Source of the DNA: Owenia fusiformis
Lineage: Eukaryota; Annelida; Polychaeta; Sabellida; Oweniidae
Length of the DNA stretch: 64,000 nt
Reading direction: 5' to 3'
NCBI GenBank assembly: GCA_903813345.2
Contig: CAIIXF020000004.1
Location: 24,059,985 to 24,123,984, forward strand
The notes under the pieces were generated by a model. That model saw nothing but the letters and a program-made list of their open reading frames with translations, was not told the origin of the DNA and made no database searches. The translations under genes were made by a program, and so were the position numbers. Of this stretch, positions 15,101 to 24,897 are shown in pieces. Each line of letters starts with the position of its first letter. The first letter of the stretch is position 1.

Positions 15101-18100
15101 ATTTTGAAGGACAAAATGCCATGGTCCCGCTATTTATAGCTTATTTTTCCATTTTGACAAGATTGTTGGGATCCTCCCTATAAATCTTAGAAAATGACCC
15201 ACTGAGGATGCTTTGCTATATCCTGCATCCCAGGAAGTCTATTTTGACTCTATACATGAAGATGCATATAAAGTCATCATAGCCATAAATTAGTTGAATA
15301 TTGGAAATAATATTTCATTCCATTGAGGGAATATCTGTGCATCTTTCACAAGAGGTATTCCACGAAGCCAGGAGGGCTAGTGGAATATCATCTTCTGAAA
15401 GTACCACAGGCATTCACCGCCATTTTGGCGTACACTGAACGAAAGCAAATTACTTGAAGACTCCCAGTGAGCGTGGATTGTTACTAAATATTCAACGGTT
15501 GTCTGATTAGCATTGTCATTGAATAACGCAAAGTATTCTATATTTCTCTCGATTTTAGGAAACTATCCTGACGTACGGTTAGCGTTGAGCATATAATATA
15601 TGTAACTGAGGCATAGGCCATTGGATCCTGTAAAACCAGGCTTATTTATCCCCTGTTCAACTATTTTAATTTTATTTTCAATAATTGTAATTTTTATTAG
15701 GTTGATGTTGGTACTGTTATGGAAATCCATGGTTTCGGTACCATGGGAGGTGGTAATGCCTCACCTAGCGACTGGACAACATCATATTACGTAGAATACA
15801 GTACTGATGAAATAAACTGGACCCCAGTTACCATGAACAACTCAAATGCACCTTTGGTAATATATTTATACACAATATCATTAGATCCTCAATTTGTAAA
15901 ATAGAATGACTCTAATAGTAATATCATAAATTTGTCCCTTTGGTTTTTACGCCGAACAGTGTCTTAAACCTCAGGCTCAGAGTCACAAAAATGCTTTGCA
16001 CAATAAACTGTTGAAAAAACTGAGGGGGCGGATTGACCCCCCCCCCCCACTCCCAATGAAGACGTTAGGTTAATATATGAAACCAGTATTCAAATTAATC
16101 ACTAGTTAACTACGATTCAATATGCACTTATGCTATTTCAATATGAAGAAATTCGTACTCATTTTTTTTTGTTTTTACTTCTATGGCTATCACTCCTTAA
16201 AAAGTGTCATATTTTACTTGCTTTTAAAAGTGAATCAAAATAGGACTTCAAGTTGCCAAACTTACGGATGAGATGTTTGTATATTTTACTCGCTTTCACT
16301 AGTGATCGATTTACGGATGCGGTGTTTCTATATTTTAGTTGCTCAAAGGAAACACTGACGCGTATTCCTGGAAACAGATTTGCCTTCACAAACATTTGGG
16401 ACATCCCATCACCGCTAGATACTTTAGGGTTAAACCAAAGGATTCAAACGGTTCACCTTGCCTCAGGGTCGAACTCTACGGCTTCAGAGGTAATTCAACT
16501 TTTTTATTTATTCATTTGAAATCAGTTGTATTCACATAATATTTAGAATAGCTTCGTAGTTCTATAATTATCACACAGTTTACTGTTTAACTATCAAGTA
16601 TTTTATTTGAAGTGAGTATCTGGTACCTGAAATTATCAAATAAATATCAGTTTGATTGAATTTAAAAAAAATCTTCAATATATGAAGCTGAGTGAATATC
16701 TACATGAAAATTGAAATTTTAATTTAAAGCCTACATTATGTTATCTACTGTTGATAACTACCAGTATAATAGTAATACATAAAACTGACGTTTTATCTAT
16801 AAAAAAATAAATGACAAACGCCACTGTTTATAATATGCTCAATATCGATATTTATCTGCCCAATCCTAGTTTTAATACAATTTGGTTGATATACATGTAA
16901 CTGAATATTTAAGTTCTTACTGATATTTTTCAGATCCCGCTGATCCTGCACTGTTGGAAGGTAAGAATCGAAGAATCAAAAATGTCATCTGTAAAATTAT
17001 ACCAATGATTTAAAACATTTGCCTAATTTACGTAATTCATATTTTTATTTGCCTAGTTCAGTAAATGATTACCATAAATCATTTGTTCAAATAATAGAAT
17101 AGAACAACCAAATGGTTGCTAGTATTAAAACAATCTAATAATTTAAAAAAGTGCTTTTTGTCTAAACTAATCACTGTTGTTTATCAAATGTAATTGAGCA
17201 GTTTAAGTAATTTCTTACATTGCTTTAATAGGGACAATTCCACAGACAAATACTCTAATTCAATCTAATGGGAAAACATTGAAATCGGGACTGATCATGA
17301 AAAGCGAGGACTTTTGGTACATAACCCTATATACCATGGGATAGCTCAATATGTCCCCTTCTAAATTTAATTAAAAAATTGCATAGATACATGTATATCA
17401 CCCATTGAAATAAAAAATATATATATCACCGCTTTTTCCGCCGTCTATCCGAATTTTCAATAGATAATTCTTGATTTCAATCAAACATCATCCCAATTTT
17501 AAATTCAGATTTTTCTCTTCTACCTTCTTCTACAGCTTTTCAACACCGCCCCTTTTAAACAGCACCCTCTATGGAGTAGTCCCGATTCAATCTGGAACTT
17601 TTGTTCGAAGCATGTCTATTATCAAATTAGATCAGACACAATTGGAGACTCAAACCTTGAAAGGTTTTGATAGTACTATTTTATCTTATGAAAACTTCCA
17701 TCTGCAGAATCAATGAAGGCGATAGTGCCCAGTGACAGTAAATGATGTTTCTTGAACTACTTTTCTTCTAATTCCAGTACTGAAGGACGACATGTGGACT
17801 AAAACCACAACGGGATGTAACTGTTATTTTGACACGACTGATGACTCATGCGCGTGTTGTGAACCAGGTGGTGCCCAGTGCCCCAAGAGTAACAAACATC
17901 AATGCGTCAAGTCTGGACAGAATGGAGATTGTGGAGAAGGTATGTCTTTTTTATAGATTATTAATTTCTTTCATCATATAAATATTTTCATACATAATAG
18001 CTTGCCAATCGCTGGCATTATGGGCTAAGCTGAACAACATATAAAGTACAAATGTAAATGTATGCAACAGGGAAGCATAAGGGCAAGATATGTAAAAAGG

Positions 18101-19804
18101 TGGGAAATTTGAGGTATGTCTCGTTTAAATATTGACATTATTTGTATTTGTATATTTATTCAACAACCAATTTGGTGACAATACTTTCCTTTTTACAACA
18201 TATTTACATTACAAAAGACAGAGTAATAAAAAGTATTATTTACACAATGGTACATTTATCTATTGACTTAATTTAATTTAGTTCCTTCAATTTTACATTT
18301 TAACATTCTGATAATCAGTCCAGTTAAAATTGATATAAAGGTAAGCTGTACGTATGTTTTAGAGGAACAAGAGCTTAATTTAACAATGTTAAGTAAAGTA
18401 TCCGTTATTGCATTTAAGTCGAACTGCCGGAAGAGGACGCAGTAAATCACTGGACGAAGGATATTGAAGTAGATACATGTCCATGTGATTATGACGCATC
18501 AAAACAATGTGCATGTTGTAAGGACTACGGTATCCAATGTGGGGCCCTTAAACACGACCAATGCGTTGCTCCAGGTAAACTATTTTAGATGATATAGAGT
18601 TTTAAGTTTCGCTGTAAAATATACTCTTGCTTATTGTAGCTTGTATCGAAAAGGAAGGAAAATAATGCTTTATTTCGAATATTTTTCACGCACTGTCTGT
18701 TTGGGTTTCATCAACGCTTTGCATCATGTTATTCAGAAAATAAATGATATATTCAGTATCAGTATCGCTGTTCTTTAGTATTATTTGCAATAAGTCTACA
18801 CAAATAAATCGATGTTTATTCAGTCGTGTATGTTAAATAACATATGTAGTGATTTATATGAAATCCAACTGTTGATCATGAGTTTAAACACAGAATGAAA
18901 TCGGTATTTCACATATATATATCGTTCAGAAATTTATAGTTCAAGAAGAATTATAGTCACGCAGTTCGCATTATACATACAGTGATTCATATAGTTCAGT
19001 CGTTTATAGTTCGTGTGTACATGCATACAGTTTTTCCGTTCGTATTTCTCATACTTAATCATGAATTATTTTAATTATGCGCATGCGTGGTCCAAGTGTG
19101 TGAGTTTTAAACACAGAATCCTGTCGTTCGTATTCCTCATATGTATAGTAGTGTTCTTTCGTAATTCGCATGTGTATGATTATAGTTTAATCATTAGTAT
19201 ATCACGTACGTTTATGCCTAATCCAAAAGGCTTATACGCGATATTTCAGAATGACAACAATATTCTTACCTCCCCCGTTGAAGAGCTCTAATTCCAGGTA
19301 CCGATGTTTTACATCTGGGCTTTTTCCCCATATACCGGGTTCGATTTTGATCACATCATTTCAGCTTCATTGGACATTCTTATTCAAGTATATTTGCACA
19401 ATCGATAAAAAATGTGTCCACTGTCTCAATTGTGAGGGTTGTAGCTTGATATTAGTATAACGTTTGTCATTCTGACAATACGCAAAAACGTGACATGGTT
19501 TTAAGGTTGGGAAAATTTGGTTTAATCAACGGACCAATGGAAATGTGTCCCACTTGAAGCGATGCATTGCGGGAGATATTTATGTTAATGACCATGTTTT
19601 CGTCTCTCGCGTACTATAAGTCTATTGTGTCTTTACAAACGGTCTCGCCATTCATATTTCACATTTTTGTAATTGCCCATATTCTCCCCAGGTTCTATTC
19701 TGACTGATGTCTGTGGAAAGGATCCCAAGTTCAGCGACCCTACTCCAGAGGAAAAAGAAGAACAGGAGAAAACATGCACTCCCGTGGTCTGTCCTGCTAA
19801 ATAA
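1868..19804 (+). CDS. Gene 1: secreted multidomain matrix protein (VWA-ShKT-PKD x4-F5/8C), 5' partial, 26 exons
   Basis: Chained exons, all GT-AG with agreeing phases: 1868-2025, 3072-3101, 3388-3515, 3999-4196, 4898-5006, 5422-5621, 7127-7211, 7594-7875, 8067-8124, 8465-8644, 9439-9599, 10183-10306, 10684-10823, 10967-11099, 11510-11664, 12373-12493, 12864-13312, 13630-13728, 14092-14178, 14423-14547, 15701-15856, 16339-16489, 16934-16960, 17778-17939, 18419-18574, 19692-19804. They give 1261 residues and end in TAA. Residue numbers in the entries below count from the first full codon at 1869. No start codon or signal peptide is visible; the first exon looks like the end of a VWA domain, so the 5' end lies upstream of the window. 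No transmembrane segment is seen. The modules (VWA, PKD, discoidin, ShKT) are extracellular adhesion and scaffold domains, so a role in extracellular matrix is inferred. The exon chain was read by eye; a missed micro-exon is possible. Confidence 0.85.
3388..5621 (+). CDS. Gene 1 exons 3-6: complete von Willebrand factor A domain
   Basis: Residues about 64-254, exons 3388-3515, 3999-4196, 4898-5006, 5422-5621. The metal-ion-dependent adhesion site is intact: DTSCS fits DxSxS (D73, S75, S77), T150 sits in the HTYAAL helix start as the second motif, and D178 in VVATDG is the third. VWA domains with all three motifs bind a divalent cation and a protein ligand, typically collagen or another matrix protein. 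The domain closes at C254. The exon runs on to residue 274 with a Glu-rich stretch. I chose the donor at 5622 (GTAAGA) because it leaves phase 0, which fits the next acceptor at 7127; an earlier GT at 5549 would not. Confidence 0.85.
7127..7875 (+). CDS. Gene 1 exons 7-8: acidic linker switching to Lys/Gly-rich repeat
   Basis: Residues about 275-396. Exon 7127-7211 encodes a Glu/Pro-rich acidic piece. Exon 7594-7875 continues acidic (many D, E, Q, G) and then changes abruptly at about 7764 to a strongly basic run of Lys and Gly built on the pattern KGKGK. The basic run comes from 12-15 bp repeats between about 7803 and 7863. No folded domain is recognisable. Adjoining acidic and basic low-complexity blocks are common in matrix proteins of mineralised or glue-like secretions, where they can bind mineral or form complexes; here that is only an inference. 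Confidence 0.75.
8067..8515 (+). CDS. Gene 1 exons 9-10 (5' part): ShKT (ShK-like) six-cysteine domain
   Basis: Residues 398-430, split by a phase-2 intron between exons 8067-8124 and 8465-8644. Cysteines at 398, 406, 415, 423, 427 and 430 follow the ShKT order; the end reads ACPVSCGVC and the middle RGECKRYLRKAC, both typical of the family. In secreted animal proteins, including astacin proteases and matrix proteins, such domains are short disulfide-bonded modules that mediate binding; the name does not imply toxicity. Without the intron the domain would not be seen as one unit, since neither half has more than half of the cysteines. Confidence 0.8.
8516..9599 (+). CDS. Gene 1 exons 10-11: PKD-like domain 1
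   Basis: Residues about 436-529. The first half (in exon 8465-8644) contains LDGTKSTDDKEVVEYIW, the Ig-like PKD signature of LDGSxSxDxD....YxW. The second half (exon 9439-9599) contains PGQEVTFKLIVKDGEGLRDA and a final TVTVKIP strand, matching the TYTVTLTVTDxxGxxxS part. The intron falls in phase 2 just after the Trp strand. The same split occurs in all four PKD copies. PKD repeats act as extendable, load-bearing beta-sandwich modules in extracellular proteins. Confidence 0.8.
10183..10823 (+). CDS. Gene 1 exons 12-13: PKD-like domain 2
   Basis: Residues about 531-617, exons 10183-10306 and 10684-10823. It shows VELDGTNSFSPDNTPIADYLW in two halves of the usual motif (the first strand and the Trp strand), then GGTYTVSLTVTDENGLTGSG, the best match of the four to the canonical PKD core. 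Module borders are phase 1 and the internal intron is phase 2, as in copies 1, 3 and 4. Confidence 0.8.
10967..11664 (+). CDS. Gene 1 exons 14-15: PKD-like domain 3
   Basis: Residues about 619-713, exons 10967-11099 and 11510-11664. It contains LVDLDGSKSTDDKEVTQHQW and, after the phase-2 intron, VTYTFDLTVSDKEGLTNAET ending TIMIP. It is closest to copy 1 (both have DG-KSTDDKEV and a PDD or PND after the intron), suggesting that copies 1 and 3 are more recent relatives than 2 and 4. Confidence 0.8.
11280..11509 (+). repeat. AT-rich minisatellite inside the intron of PKD domain 3
   Basis: About a dozen degenerate 15-18 bp units built on TATAAACCTTTATAA and its variants run up to the 3' splice site. 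The acceptor of exon 11510 (AAATCTTTAG) is itself a unit variant, so the pyrimidine tract appears to be recruited from the repeat. Confidence 0.75.
12373..13020 (+). CDS. Gene 1 exons 16-17 (5' part): PKD-like domain 4
   Basis: Residues about 715-805, exon 12373-12493 and the start of exon 12864-13312. It reads AKLDASDSESPAGSKPEYEW and then GLEPGSYTFKVDVTDPETGL with a final SVVLDVP strand. Same phase 1-2 layout as the other copies, but here the second exon does not stop at the domain end; it runs straight into the acidic/Pro repeat array. Confidence 0.78.
13021..13312 (+). CDS. Gene 1 exon 17 (3' part): acidic, Pro/Val-rich 16-residue repeat region
   Basis: About residues 806-903. Four near-identical 16-residue repeats of the type VDMEPEVGAPAPVDPV, preceded and followed by degenerate copies. 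Each repeat carries four acidic residues and three Pro-containing turns and no Cys or Lys. The region is expected to be disordered and could bind calcium; this is inference from composition. The exon ends at 13312 before GTAAAA, phase 1. Confidence 0.85.
13057..13248 (+). repeat. 48-bp in-frame tandem repeat, four units, in gene 1 exon 17
   Basis: Units 13057-13104, 13105-13152, 13153-13200 and 13201-13248 each begin GTAGATAYGGAACCAGAAGT. Units one to three differ at only a few, mostly third-codon, positions; the fourth has Thr for Met and Asp for Gly. The length of 48 bp keeps the frame, so unit number can vary without breaking the protein. Confidence 0.92.
13630..14178 (+). CDS. Gene 1 exons 18-19: Pro/Arg/Gly-rich linker leading into the discoidin domain
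   Basis: Residues about 904-965. Exon 13630-13728 starts with DPRGPRGPRPGP, a short collagen-like G-P-R run, followed by Pro-rich acidic sequence. Exon 14092-14178 continues Pro/Asp-rich (FNPPVIHPPKTPKS) and ends LGMASG, the typical first strand of an F5/8C domain. Both exons are symmetric phase 1-1. Confidence 0.75.
14160..16489 (+). CDS. Gene 1 exons 19-22: F5/8 type C (discoidin) domain
   Basis: Residues about 960-1109 across the end of exon 14092-14178 and exons 14423-14547, 15701-15856 and 16339-16489. Hallmarks in order: LGMASG with GVIPDGAIKSSSE, then WKPATDNDSEWIQVDVGTVM (the 'W...D..eWlqvDLg' core), YYVEYSTDEINWTPV, and ITARYFRVKPKD ending CLRVELYG. Two Cys (in NSCW and SPCLRVELYG) sit where the family's closing disulfide lies. 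Discoidin domains bind lipids, glycans or collagen at their loops. Introns after EWIQ and after NAPL are phase 0, unlike most of the gene, so the domain was probably acquired as one multi-exon block. Confidence 0.88.
16934..16960 (+). CDS. Gene 1 exon 23: 27-bp micro-exon
   Basis: A TTTTTCAG acceptor and GTAAGA donor bracket 27 bp coding about nine residues (DPADPALLE). It is symmetric phase 1-1, so including or skipping it leaves the frame intact. Same size as the mini-exons of gene 2, but the sequence is unrelated. Confidence 0.7.
17778..18574 (+). CDS. Gene 1 exons 24-25: two Cys-rich C-x-C...C-x-C-C modules
   Basis: Exons 17778-17939 and 18419-18574 each encode one copy. Copy 1: W-T-K then CNCYFDTTDDSCACCEPGG, a further Cys seven residues on and CV. 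Copy 2: W-T-K then CPCDYDASKQCACCKDYG, again a spaced Cys and CV. The shared pattern is W-T-x, about 8 residues, C-x-C-x(8)-C-x-C-C-x(5-6)-C-x(7)-C-V. I have seen similar modules in uncharacterised secreted invertebrate proteins but know no established family name. Copy 1 has an extra Cys near its end, which may pair with another module. Each module sits on one symmetric phase-1 exon. Confidence 0.75.
19692..19804 (+). CDS. Gene 1 exon 26: acidic C-terminal tail and stop
   Basis: Follows a CTCCCCAG acceptor. It codes GSILTDVCGKDPKF, then a Glu/Lys-rich run and TCTPVVCPAK before TAA at 19802-19804. Three Cys, no membrane anchor or GPI-like hydrophobic end, so the protein is probably released. 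Confidence 0.85.
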
Positions 19805-19919
19805 ATAAGTGCCAGAATACATTTTCTTGACAATGCAGCTGATATGAATCTAACATTGTATCACTTAATTAAATAACTTACAAGAACATTGATGACTCAG
19901 CCTAGCACTGAATGCTGCT

Positions 19920-19925
19920 AATAAA
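19920..19925 (+). terminator. Gene 1 poly(A) signal AATAAA
   Basis: AATAAA lies about 115 bases after the gene 1 stop codon. A second AATAAA overlaps the stop itself (19800-19805) and is too close to give a normal 3' UTR. I take the distal one as the functional signal. Confidence 0.55.
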
Positions 19926-21290
19926 TTTATTGTCGGGCCTTTGGATTTCAAGGAGAAGAGAACATCGAATTTTGATATTACATCTTGAAAACTAGTCATT
20001 AAAAAAATGGAACGTTCTTTAGTCAGAGGAAAACTCATTTTAACCTAAACGATTCTAACCACCTTAAAATCTAAAGGTCCAGTATATTTATTCATTTTAT
20101 AGACGTTTTCTAATGATTTCAAGGAGAGAAGCAATGTGTCATTTAATTTATCCGACCAAATGTTGAAGGAACTCAAAGCCTCTGCTAAAGAAAATATGTG
20201 TTTTAATGTGCACTTATTGCATAAAGTCTATGGTTGTTCGAAACTTATCCATGTTATCTCATTGGATGGGGTACTTTTGAGGAAAGGCGTCAATGAGCTC
20301 ATATAGTTGATCCATGGCTTTGTTAAAATTGAAGTATATGACCATACTTCCTCTGACGGCCTTGGATTTAGTGTGCATATTTTCTTTAGTATGGCTCTGA
20401 AATGTGAAGACCACGTGATGAAGCTCGCTTGTGATTATGTATAGTTCTTATTTCCTGGAGTATTAGAGAGTACCGATGTACCGCGGCCGAAGATTGCCGA
20501 AGATATTTCAAGTAACTAGGTTTCTTTAAGGGCTAGTGTTGGAAGCATTTTCGGCCATTATCAGTTTCGATGCAAAAAATTTTACTCTGTAATAACCGTC
20601 ACCATAAACACTTTATGGAGTATGGTCGAAAAAAAGTAATGCACAAGATATGGTTTGGGTCTACGGGGTAGGTATGAAGTACACTCCGTATTGAATCACC
20701 TCATGACCGTGTAGTTGTTTACAGTGAGTACTGAATAAACGTATGAAGCTAACACGTTAGTTTATGTTAATTTAATGAACACGCCCTTTGAGACGTATGG
20801 AAATATATAGGTATATTCAAAAGTATATCAATAGCGAAGATAAACCACTAAATATTTTCAAACATCTTTCGCATGGTCTAGTAGCCAAAACATGTACGTT
20901 TTCTCCCTGATACAAAGTTTTTAGTGAAGTATTGTATTTTATAGCTTTAATTCTAAACCACATGATCAATTTAACCTCATAATAGTTCGATGGTAGCCTT
21001 CAACCTTACAAAAACTATCCGGCATATCTAAGTTCACAATCTTTAGGTAGCCAAAGAGAAAAAGTCAAACCTAGTGAATAGGAAGGCCCTCAAAATGTCT
21101 TTATAGTGAGAGATCAGACGTTCAAGAAACTGCATTAATGAGAATTCTCATGTGGCCCTTGTTGTCTGTGTAAAGGGGCTGATTATTCAAAACTACTGCG
21201 TTCTCATATGGTATCCAAGCTAGCCTGCGTAATTTGGAATGTATAACTCCCTTAATCATTTGACAATAGTTAACCTGGTTCTCTGTAATT
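19926..21290. other. Intergenic sequence, no gene seen
   Basis: AT-rich, stop codons in all frames, no recognisable domain or RNA gene. It probably contains decayed transposon sequence, but I could not delimit any element here. Confidence 0.4.
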
Positions 21291-21294
21291 GTTC

Positions 21295-21660
21295 TGCCAT
21301 CGTCATCCCCAAGCGTCTTTCTCTGGGGCTATTTGAAGGACTATGCTTATGATTATCCCAAGCCAAAAGACTAAAAACAACTAAAAGCCAAAATTGGAGT
21401 GATATTAAAAGAATTCTATCGTTATATTTTCAAATGTGATGAGCAATGTAACAGTAAGGATTCAGTTGTCATCGAAATATTAAATAATAAAAATTAAGCC
21501 TTCAAAACATCAAAAATACAAGACTGAACTAAAAACTATGTATTTGGAAGAAAACTTACATGCTTTAGCTACATGACTTTGCAGAAATTGTCTGAAATAT
21601 TAACTGGTTTTTATCTATGGTTTTGATATGCCTTTGGGTACATTTTGAGACACCCTGTAA
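21295..21660 (+). pseudogene. Decayed mariner-type transposase 3' fragment with right terminal repeat
   Basis: Bases 21298-21370 translate to a run containing VFLWGYLKD followed by AYDYPKPK, matching the '(D/S)FFLWGYLKD-VY-N-P' stretch that carries the last catalytic Asp of mariner-like transposases; the Asp position is degraded. The segment TTTTGAGACACCCTGT at 21645-21660 matches the inward right end of such elements (ACAGGGTGTCTC inverted). I did not find the left end. Confidence 0.45.
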
Positions 21661-22639
21661 GCATGTGATTAGACAAAATTGTTTACAACAGTCATAAAAG
21701 ACAGAGCACCCAGTCCCAAACGATATGGGACAGACGAACCCCAGTCCCGAAGTCCTCGGCCAATCCAAAGGGCTAACATCCATCAGCAAAGCAGTCGCTG
21801 TAATCCATAAAAGACAATAATTTACAATGGTCACCAGGAGAAAACTTTTACTGGTTTCGATTCTTATTTATCTACTATAAATGCCATACCCGGGATCGAC
21901 CTGAAAGGTACCAAGTGAAAAAAATTGTGAATTCATTGCCAATTTCTTGAACAAATTTTTACATCCTTCAGCATTTCAAGAAGTAAAATTTGAGTTTTTG
22001 AAATTAATTACTTGTATTTTCAGCAAAACCAAGAATGTATTCTTAAGATTTTTACAAGTATAAACTTGACCTGAAACATGGTTTCTTGATTTAAAATCTA
22101 TGTATGTTCGACATGCCCTGTTCTTTACAGCTATCTAAAAAGCCTGGGTACGTAAATTCCCTATGGTGCATCCTGTTAATATATCCAACTGTGGAAAATT
22201 AAAAATGTTAAAAATAAAGTCATCTCTTTTGTAATATAACCTAGTGTATACTATTGTCTTAGTTCAATGTTAATAAAAAGACCAAGATACTGTGTACTCA
22301 TATCAGGTTTTATCAGTCTTTTTCAATTCTAGCTTAGCAGATTATTTCTCACCTACAAAGTCTTTAAATTTAGGATTGTCTTAACTTAACAGCTCATTAA
22401 TATATCTATCTGTCCTTATAAATAACTTTGCAATATGGGATTACGATATATCTTTCATCATCCTTTGTGAAAATATTCATACGAGAATAGAAAAAATCTG
22501 CTAAAATGGGAGCACAATCTATACAATTTAGTAAACCTTCACTCTGACGTAAAACAGTATTTTCAAACTTGACAAATATATTAGAAAGTCTAAAACCTCA
22601 CAAAGGTGAAATAAATAGACTTACGTATATCATATGGTA

Positions 22640-23285
22640 GAGATTAAAAGATCGAGTGGATTGGATTCATGTAAAAGGTGGATTGGATCGGGAATCTTCA
22701 AAATGTGGAATTCTTATAAAAAAAATTCTGTTGATCTCCTTCTAAACAATTTTCCTCTACAGTATTACCTAATTACAGGTCCCTTTTGAGAAATCAGAAC
22801 AAAGTAATGACAAATACATACTCCAATTAGTTCATGGACACTCTTAAGTATTTAACTGCTTTCCCTTGTAAATCATTTTTTGTAAGACATAGATCTTTAG
22901 AAAAAGAAAACTTGTCATTCAAATTGATGTGTGAATGTTCACAAATCATCTCACCTTTGCAACCCTGGTATGTTCAGTTTGGATTGAAAACAGGTGATAT
23001 GGATCTTCAAACCAGTCTGCCTTATGATTTATGAAATGTCTCAAATTACACTTGGAATGAATAAGATCGTGTATCAGAAAGCGGGTACCAGGTCATCCTT
23101 CTAGCCCACCCAAGCAAAATAATATTACATCTATTATTTGACAATGTGCAAGTGAAGAGAGCACCAATCTTCTTAGAGGGAGATCAATATAATTTTTAAA
23201 GGAAAATCCATATTTTGAAGATAGCCAATCCAATCCACCTTTTACATGAATCCAATCTATTCGATCCAATCCACCTTTCAATATT
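22640..23285. mobile_element. Non-autonomous inverted-repeat element (GGATTGG arms)
   Basis: Left arm starting about 22650 (GTGGATTGGATTCATGTAAA) recurs inverted at about 23220-23270, with similarity reaching about 130 bp inward (CTTCAAAATRTGGA, then GTTGATCTCC / TTGATCTCCC). The right end carries a doubled GGATTGGAT unit. No transposase. The exact ends and any target duplication are unclear. Confidence 0.55.
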
Positions 23286-23922
23286 TACCTATCATATTGC
23301 TCACTAGAAAAGAAAGCCATTTTTGAATCACAGTTTACTTATTGAGACTTACTGACCGTCATTGTCTCTTTAATGATTCCGAAATATTTTCTCTTACAAC
23401 TTATCATTAGGAATTGATGTTTAAAGTGTACATGTAGATAAACCCAACGTTGAAATACATTTAATCAAATAATATTGCCATTGCATTAAAAGTTGCATTT
23501 ACAGTTTATATTTTAGATATAAATCATAGTTACTGCTTTAACATTCGGATGATTAACCTTCATGCGATAATATTTGTTGCTTATAGTTTCCATGTGGTAC
23601 GTACTGGCCGAGTATGACGATTCCTAATGCAGGAATACGATTAGCATTGCTTTTTTAGAATCTCTGTTGGTTGACAAAATGATACAAGTGAATATATACA
23701 ATCGGTTAGTATGGTAAATATTATTAGCTAGAGCAATAGGGAAAATATGTTTAAAAACGTGGCAAGAAAAATATCAAAAAGTACACCTGTCATAAAACTA
23801 GAAAACAGCAACACCACTGAGTGTAGATTATCCCACCAAACTAAACACGTTTTGATAAAAAAAAGTGGTCATCTTGAGAAAAAATTGAACAAACCTCCTT
23901 TGTCTCTTGAAATCAGCATATA

Positions 23923-24895
23923 CAGGGTGACCCAAAAAATGCAACCCTCCGTTTCTTCAATATTTTTCTTAAATGGAGGTTAATTGCTCTGAAATTTGGC
24001 ACACAAAGACTTCATTCAATGTGGGATCCTCTGGCAAAGTTTCAATAATCATAGTCTTATATTGATAGAGTTATGTTCGTTCCAAAATATGCTCCAAATG
24101 TCGTCCATTTCCAATGTTAGGTTTTCGGATGAATCACATTCCCTTCTTTCTGAACATGTAAACTCAAGAAATAATGTGTTCTGGGATCACAAATTCTAGA
24201 TTAAGTGCTTCAAAGGCCCTTTCATTCTGTTAAATGCACAGCTTGGGCTGCCAATTTCCAAACATGAAATCATCAGCCCCTTTTGTTTTGAGGTTGATAA
24301 TGGCAACACTGTTACTGTTAACACACAGCGCAATATTGGCGTTCCCAGGAGGTTCTAGGCAGTTCTAGAGTGGCATAGGGGCTTCAATAGACAAGAACAG
24401 TGGTTCTAGAAGGATGGAGCTACTCCTCACTTCTAATGATAGCAATTAGTCTGGCTCACTAGTCATTTCTATGAGAAGATTATCTCTCCTAGGACGGAGA
24501 ACCCATGGTCATCCCACAGTCTTGATCTCAATGCCCCTGAATTCTATATATGGGGTTATTTAAAGGATAATGTGTATGAAAATAACCCTACCGCAATTGC
24601 AGAACCCCAACAAGCAATGGCTGCAAAATTTGAGCCATACCCATGGGAAGAATGTATCCGTGTTATGAACTGTTTTCCTTGAACATTGCAAATTTGTTTT
24701 CAGCGAAATTGATGACATCTGGAGCATATTTTGAAACGACCATAACTCTATCAATATAAGACTATGATTATTAAAACTTTCCCAGAGGATCCCACATTGC
24801 ATGAAGTCCTTGTGTCCCAAATCTCAGAGCAATTTACCTCCATTTAAGAAAAATATAGAAGAAATGGAGGGTTGCATTATTTTGGGGTCACCCTG
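23923..24895 (+). mobile_element. Mariner-like DNA transposon, 973 bp, TA target duplication, transposase decayed
   Basis: Ends are CAGGGTGACCCAAAAAATGC on the left and its near inverse, GGGGTCACCCTG, on the right, flanked by TA (23921-23922 and 24896-24897). The inverted arms extend about 180 bp, through CCAAATGTCGTCCATTTCC-like sequence. Between them, about 24500-24660 translates (+) to WSSHSLDLNAPEFYIWGYLK and then DNVYENNPTAIAE, the mariner catalytic-end region with several changes from the usual 'RSPDLTPLDFFLWGYLKD'. No full reading frame remains. Long arms on a mariner are unusual and suggest a non-autonomous derivative. Confidence 0.8.
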
Positions 24896-24897
24896 TA

